Shown here piece after piece: positions 61,751-64,000 of a DNA stretch of 64,000 nucleotides; positions within the stretch are counted from its first letter, which is position 1; every line of letters begins with the position of its first letter. The translations under genes and the position numbers were made by a program. The notes beneath the pieces are model-generated. The model was not told where the DNA came from and did no database searches. It saw nothing but the letters and a program-made list of their open reading frames with translations. Source of the stretch: Acidobacteriota bacterium (GTDB lineage Bacteria > Acidobacteriota > Terriglobia > Terriglobales > Acidobacteriaceae); NCBI GenBank assembly GCA_013289765.1, contig JABCZI010000006.1, positions 1 to 64,000 on the forward strand. The letters are read 5' to 3'.

Positions 61751-62884
61751 GTGAAAATATTGGTACAAATCAAAGCCATGGCCGCTGTAGCGTTTCTCGT
61801 CGCGGCTTGCAGCCTTTCCCTCTCAGCCCAAGAAAAAGGGTTTAATAAGCGCGGCAACACTCTGATTGCCGACCAGTTTAACAACCGTGTAATCGAAGTT
61901 GATCGCCAGGGCAATGTCGTCTGGCAATTTGGCCTGGGTCCGGCGGACTTCTCGCCAGCGTCCATCATCGGCACCAATGATGCGCAGCGGGTCGGAGATC
62001 TAACATTGATGGCTGGCACTGGAACCCCGGGTGGGCAGCCGGAAGCGCCTAACTGCACTAATCCCAGCGGCTGCCCCGACAACCGCGTGCTGTTAGTCGA
62101 CCGCGACGGAAACATTGTGTGGCAATATGGGCAGTTTGGCGTCGCTGGCAGTGGTCCCGATCAGCTCAACGTTCCCGTACAAAACACCTGGCTTCCCAAT
62201 CGCCACGTGCTTATTACAGATCAGGCGAACGAGCGCGTGATTGAGGTCGATGTTGCAACCAAGGCAATCGTCTGGCAATACGGCACCACCGGCGTCTCCG
62301 GCAATGGGCCCGAACAGCTCAATAACCCGAACTCGGCGGAGCTTTTGGCGAACGGTCACATTCTCATTAGCGACGAAAATAATAACCGCGCCCTCGAGGT
62401 CACGCGCGCCGGCAACATTGTGTGGCAATACGGCAGCGGTGACCCGAATATCAACGATCCCGTCAGTGGCGTCGCTTTTGCAAGCCGGCTCGAGAATGGC
62501 CACACGCTTATCACGGATTCGAATCACGCCCGTATCGTCGAGATTGATCGGGATAAGAACGTTGTGTGGGAATACTTCACCTGTACGGGTTCGGGTTGCA
62601 ACCTGGCAAGAGGTACCGGTCCACTGCCCACACGCGCGCTACGGCTGAGGAACAGTCACACCCTGATCAGTGATCAATATAACCATCGCGTCATTGAGGT
62701 GAACCACGGCAAGCAGATCGAGCGCACCTTCGGCAAACTCGGTGACCTCGGTTACAACACGGAGAGCGTAGCCGACGGAGGACTCAATTCGCCCTACGAT
62801 GCCAAACGAATCGGCGATTACACCGGGCTCACGCCGCCTTTCGGAGGCGATGGCGAAGGTGATAATGGGCAGGGTGACGATTAG
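61751..62884 (+). CDS. Exported NHL/PQQ-like beta-propeller protein
   Basis: A 377-residue protein. A signal peptide (hydrophobic AAVAFLVAACSLSLSA) precedes five or six repeats of the form LI-x-D-x2-N-x-RVIEVD-x2-GNIVWQYG, for example TLIADQFNNRVIEV and GNVVWQFG. This forms a beta-propeller that probably binds a ligand or protein outside the cell; no enzyme motif is seen. The C-terminus is Gly/Asp-rich. The start is GTG 61751 with AGGAGG seven bases upstream. Confidence 0.82.
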   Translation: MKILVQIKAMAAVAFLVAACSLSLSAQEKGFNKRGNTLIADQFNNRVIEVDRQGNVVWQFGLGPADFSPASIIGTNDAQRVGDLTLMAGTGTPGGQPEAPNCTNPSGCPDNRVLLVDRDGNIVWQYGQFGVAGSGPDQLNVPVQNTWLPNRHVLITDQANERVIEVDVATKAIVWQYGTTGVSGNGPEQLNNPNSAELLANGHILISDENNNRALEVTRAGNIVWQYGSGDPNINDPVSGVAFASRLENGHTLITDSNHARIVEIDRDKNVVWEYFTCTGSGCNLARGTGPLPTRALRLRNSHTLISDQYNHRVIEVNHGKQIERTFGKLGDLGYNTESVADGGLNSPYDAKRIGDYTGLTPPFGGDGEGDNGQGDD

Positions 62885-62920
62885 ATTTCAGCCTTCCCCA
62901 TCCTGTTTCAGCTCTCTCAC

Positions 62921-62954
62921 CCATCCTCTGCGGCCCTTGCGGAGGATGGTTTTC
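62921..62954 (+). terminator. Rho-independent terminator
   Basis: CCATCCTC (62921-62928) pairs with GAGGATGG (62942-62949) and is followed by TTTT. It ends transcription of the propeller gene. Confidence 0.75.
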
Positions 62955-63052
62955 TGTTTCTGAGGGAATCAAGAAAAGCGATTCAGGAGATTAGTTTTTG
63001 AGAACCGCCGGGCGTTGTTCTGGACGTAGACATGCGGTAATATCGCTGCCTC

Positions 63053-63805
63053 ATGTTTCGAATCCTGCTGCTGTTTGCACGCCGGCTATGGCTGCCGTTG
63101 GTGACGTTTGCCGGCTTCAGCCTGATGTGCGTTCTGGTGTACCGGCGGCTGGAGGGGATCAGCTGGCAGGATGCGCTGTTCTGGATGATCCAGCCGCACG
63201 CGATCGATCCAAACCGGGTGCGCAACGCGACCAAGCTGTTCTCAATCTTTGTGTATGCGGGCGTGTTTGCATTTCAGATCTGGGTCGCGGAACGAGTGGC
63301 GGTTACGATCTTCAAGAGGCAGGGAGTGGAGGCCTGGAGAACCATGGTGAATGACGTCAGCATCGAAAAAATTCGCGATCACTTCATTATTTGCGGCTAC
63401 GGGCAGGTCGGGCGGACGGTGGTGGACCAGTTAAACCGCCTTAAAATTCCTTTCGTGCTGATCGAGACCAACGAAGGATTGAGCCGTGAGCTGTTGAAGG
63501 AAAAAGTGCTCATTATCCAGGGCGATGCTAAGCGGCACGACGTACTGCAGTCGGCGGGAATTGAGCGGGCGCGCGGGGTCTGCATTGTGATCGACAATGA
63601 TGCGGACAATCTTTACATCACCGTGACCGCGAAAGCGCTGAACCCGAAGGCGCGCATCATCACGCGGGCCGGGCAGTCGCGCTACGCGCAAGCGATGCGG
63701 AATTCAGGTGCGGACGAGGTGATCATTCCCGAATATGAAGGCGGACTGATGACCGGGCGAATGATCGCAAAATTTTATCCAGATGCGCAATCGCATCTGG
63801 TATGA
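63053..63805 (+). CDS. RCK-domain potassium-channel-like protein
   Basis: A 250-residue protein. Two membrane helices (about 11-30 and 62-82) flank a short pore-like loop (LFWMIQPHAID). A RCK/TrkA-N Rossmann domain has GYGQVGR (from about residue 115). The GYG selectivity filter of K+ channels is not seen in the loop, so conduction is uncertain. It may be a regulator or a degenerate channel. Start ATG 63053. Confidence 0.75.
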   Translation: MFRILLLFARRLWLPLVTFAGFSLMCVLVYRRLEGISWQDALFWMIQPHAIDPNRVRNATKLFSIFVYAGVFAFQIWVAERVAVTIFKRQGVEAWRTMVNDVSIEKIRDHFIICGYGQVGRTVVDQLNRLKIPFVLIETNEGLSRELLKEKVLIIQGDAKRHDVLQSAGIERARGVCIVIDNDADNLYITVTAKALNPKARIITRAGQSRYAQAMRNSGADEVIIPEYEGGLMTGRMIAKFYPDAQSHLV

Positions 63806-63809
63806 GTCG

Positions 63810-64000
63810 CTATCTTTCTGTGCCGCTCTCGCCGGCGATTTTTTTCGTGACCAGGAAACTCCAAATGGTTTCGTTGGCGTTAAGAGCATGGCTGGTTTTA
63901 CCGACTTCTTTTTCGGACATATACTGCTCACCGCCCGGCCAGGTGTGGCCGCCGTTCTTGACGCTGTACAAAGTAACCTGCGCATTCTCCTGACATCCGT
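63810..64000 (-). CDS. Polyhydroxybutyrate-depolymerase-like esterase, C-terminal part
   Basis: The reverse strand encodes the end of an esterase running off the right edge. It has VTLYSVKNGGHTWPGGEQYM, the catalytic His region of the PHB-depolymerase/feruloyl-esterase family, then KTSHALNANETIWSFL and the stop at 63810. It is convergent with the RCK gene, only five bases apart. The N-terminus, including the catalytic Ser, lies outside the window. Confidence 0.8.
   Translation of the reverse strand, partial: GCQENAQVTLYSVKNGGHTWPGGEQYMSEKEVGKTSHALNANETIWSFLVTKKIAGESGTER

Noticed and set aside
1..64000. CRISPR arrays, rRNA genes and complete tRNA genes
   Set aside because: No regularly spaced repeats, rRNA segments or complete cloverleaf were seen on either strand.

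Overview
The window looks like a piece of an acidobacterial (Terriglobia-type) chromosome carrying one large integrated element. The host assignment is an inference from the backbone genes: fused ftcD, a B12-binding radical SAM protein, glmU, an acyl-CoA ligase, an RCK channel-like protein, secreted beta-propellers and REP-like palindromes with a CTTCGCTCAGG core. No rRNA is present to confirm it.

Backbone, left (1-5.36 kb): fused glutamate formiminotransferase/cyclodeaminase, an MCE/MlaD lipid-transport protein, a B12-dependent radical SAM enzyme and a secreted protein with a clear terminator. Backbone, right (55.18-64 kb): glmU, a short-chain dehydrogenase, a glutaredoxin-like protein, a GAF-like protein, a sialidase-like protein, an acyl-CoA ligase, an NHL-type propeller, an RCK protein and the 3' end of a polyhydroxybutyrate-depolymerase-like esterase.

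Integrated element (about 5,362-55,189): a tyrosine integrase lies at the left end. A 16-bp direct repeat occurs at both ends; the right copy covers the glmU stop codon and the left copy lies in a REP-like palindrome. Three YYTGCACAG-type repeats sit inside each end. The element appears to have inserted at the 3' end of glmU.

The cargo is layered. (a) 7.5-8.5 kb: a trypsin-like protein, then a group I intron core joined to a complete 3' half of tRNA-Leu(UAA) with no visible 5' half. (b) 8.6-12.4 kb: a secreted-protein operon with a DUF2844/DUF3443 pair. (c) 13-19.2 kb: a probable conflict operon of a membrane protein, an N-terminal-domain P-loop NTPase, a STAND NTPase and a protease with an effector-associated-like domain. 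(d) 20-22 kb: a membrane alpha/beta hydrolase. (e) 22-22.7 kb: a decayed integrase and a frameshifted gene. (f) 22.9-29.4 kb: HerA, NurA, a DNA methyltransferase and a nuclease-helicase. (g) 29.5-29.7 kb: a second, decayed intron/tRNA-Leu scar. (h) 29.8-37.3 kb: DUF2971, a second nuclease-helicase translationally coupled to a divergent ThyX, a duplicated MazG-like protein, a Nudix-WGR fusion and a membrane-anchored dCTP-deaminase-fold protein lacking the catalytic glutamate. This nucleotide-centred cluster is my best candidate for an undescribed defence-type system. (i) 37.6-55 kb: ArdC, a serine recombinase-ParB-RepB module, a tetraether-synthase-like radical SAM operon, a MobC-like protein, a coupling protein, a MobF relaxase with an internal deletion, a compact operon of very small genes, and a second copy of the recombinase module in which both ParB genes are reduced to C-terminal stubs.

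Taken together, the element was probably once mobilisable: it has a relaxosome-type protein, a coupling protein, a relaxase, ArdC and an oriT-like region, but no type IV secretion genes. The relaxase is now broken, so only integrase- or recombinase-driven movement looks possible.
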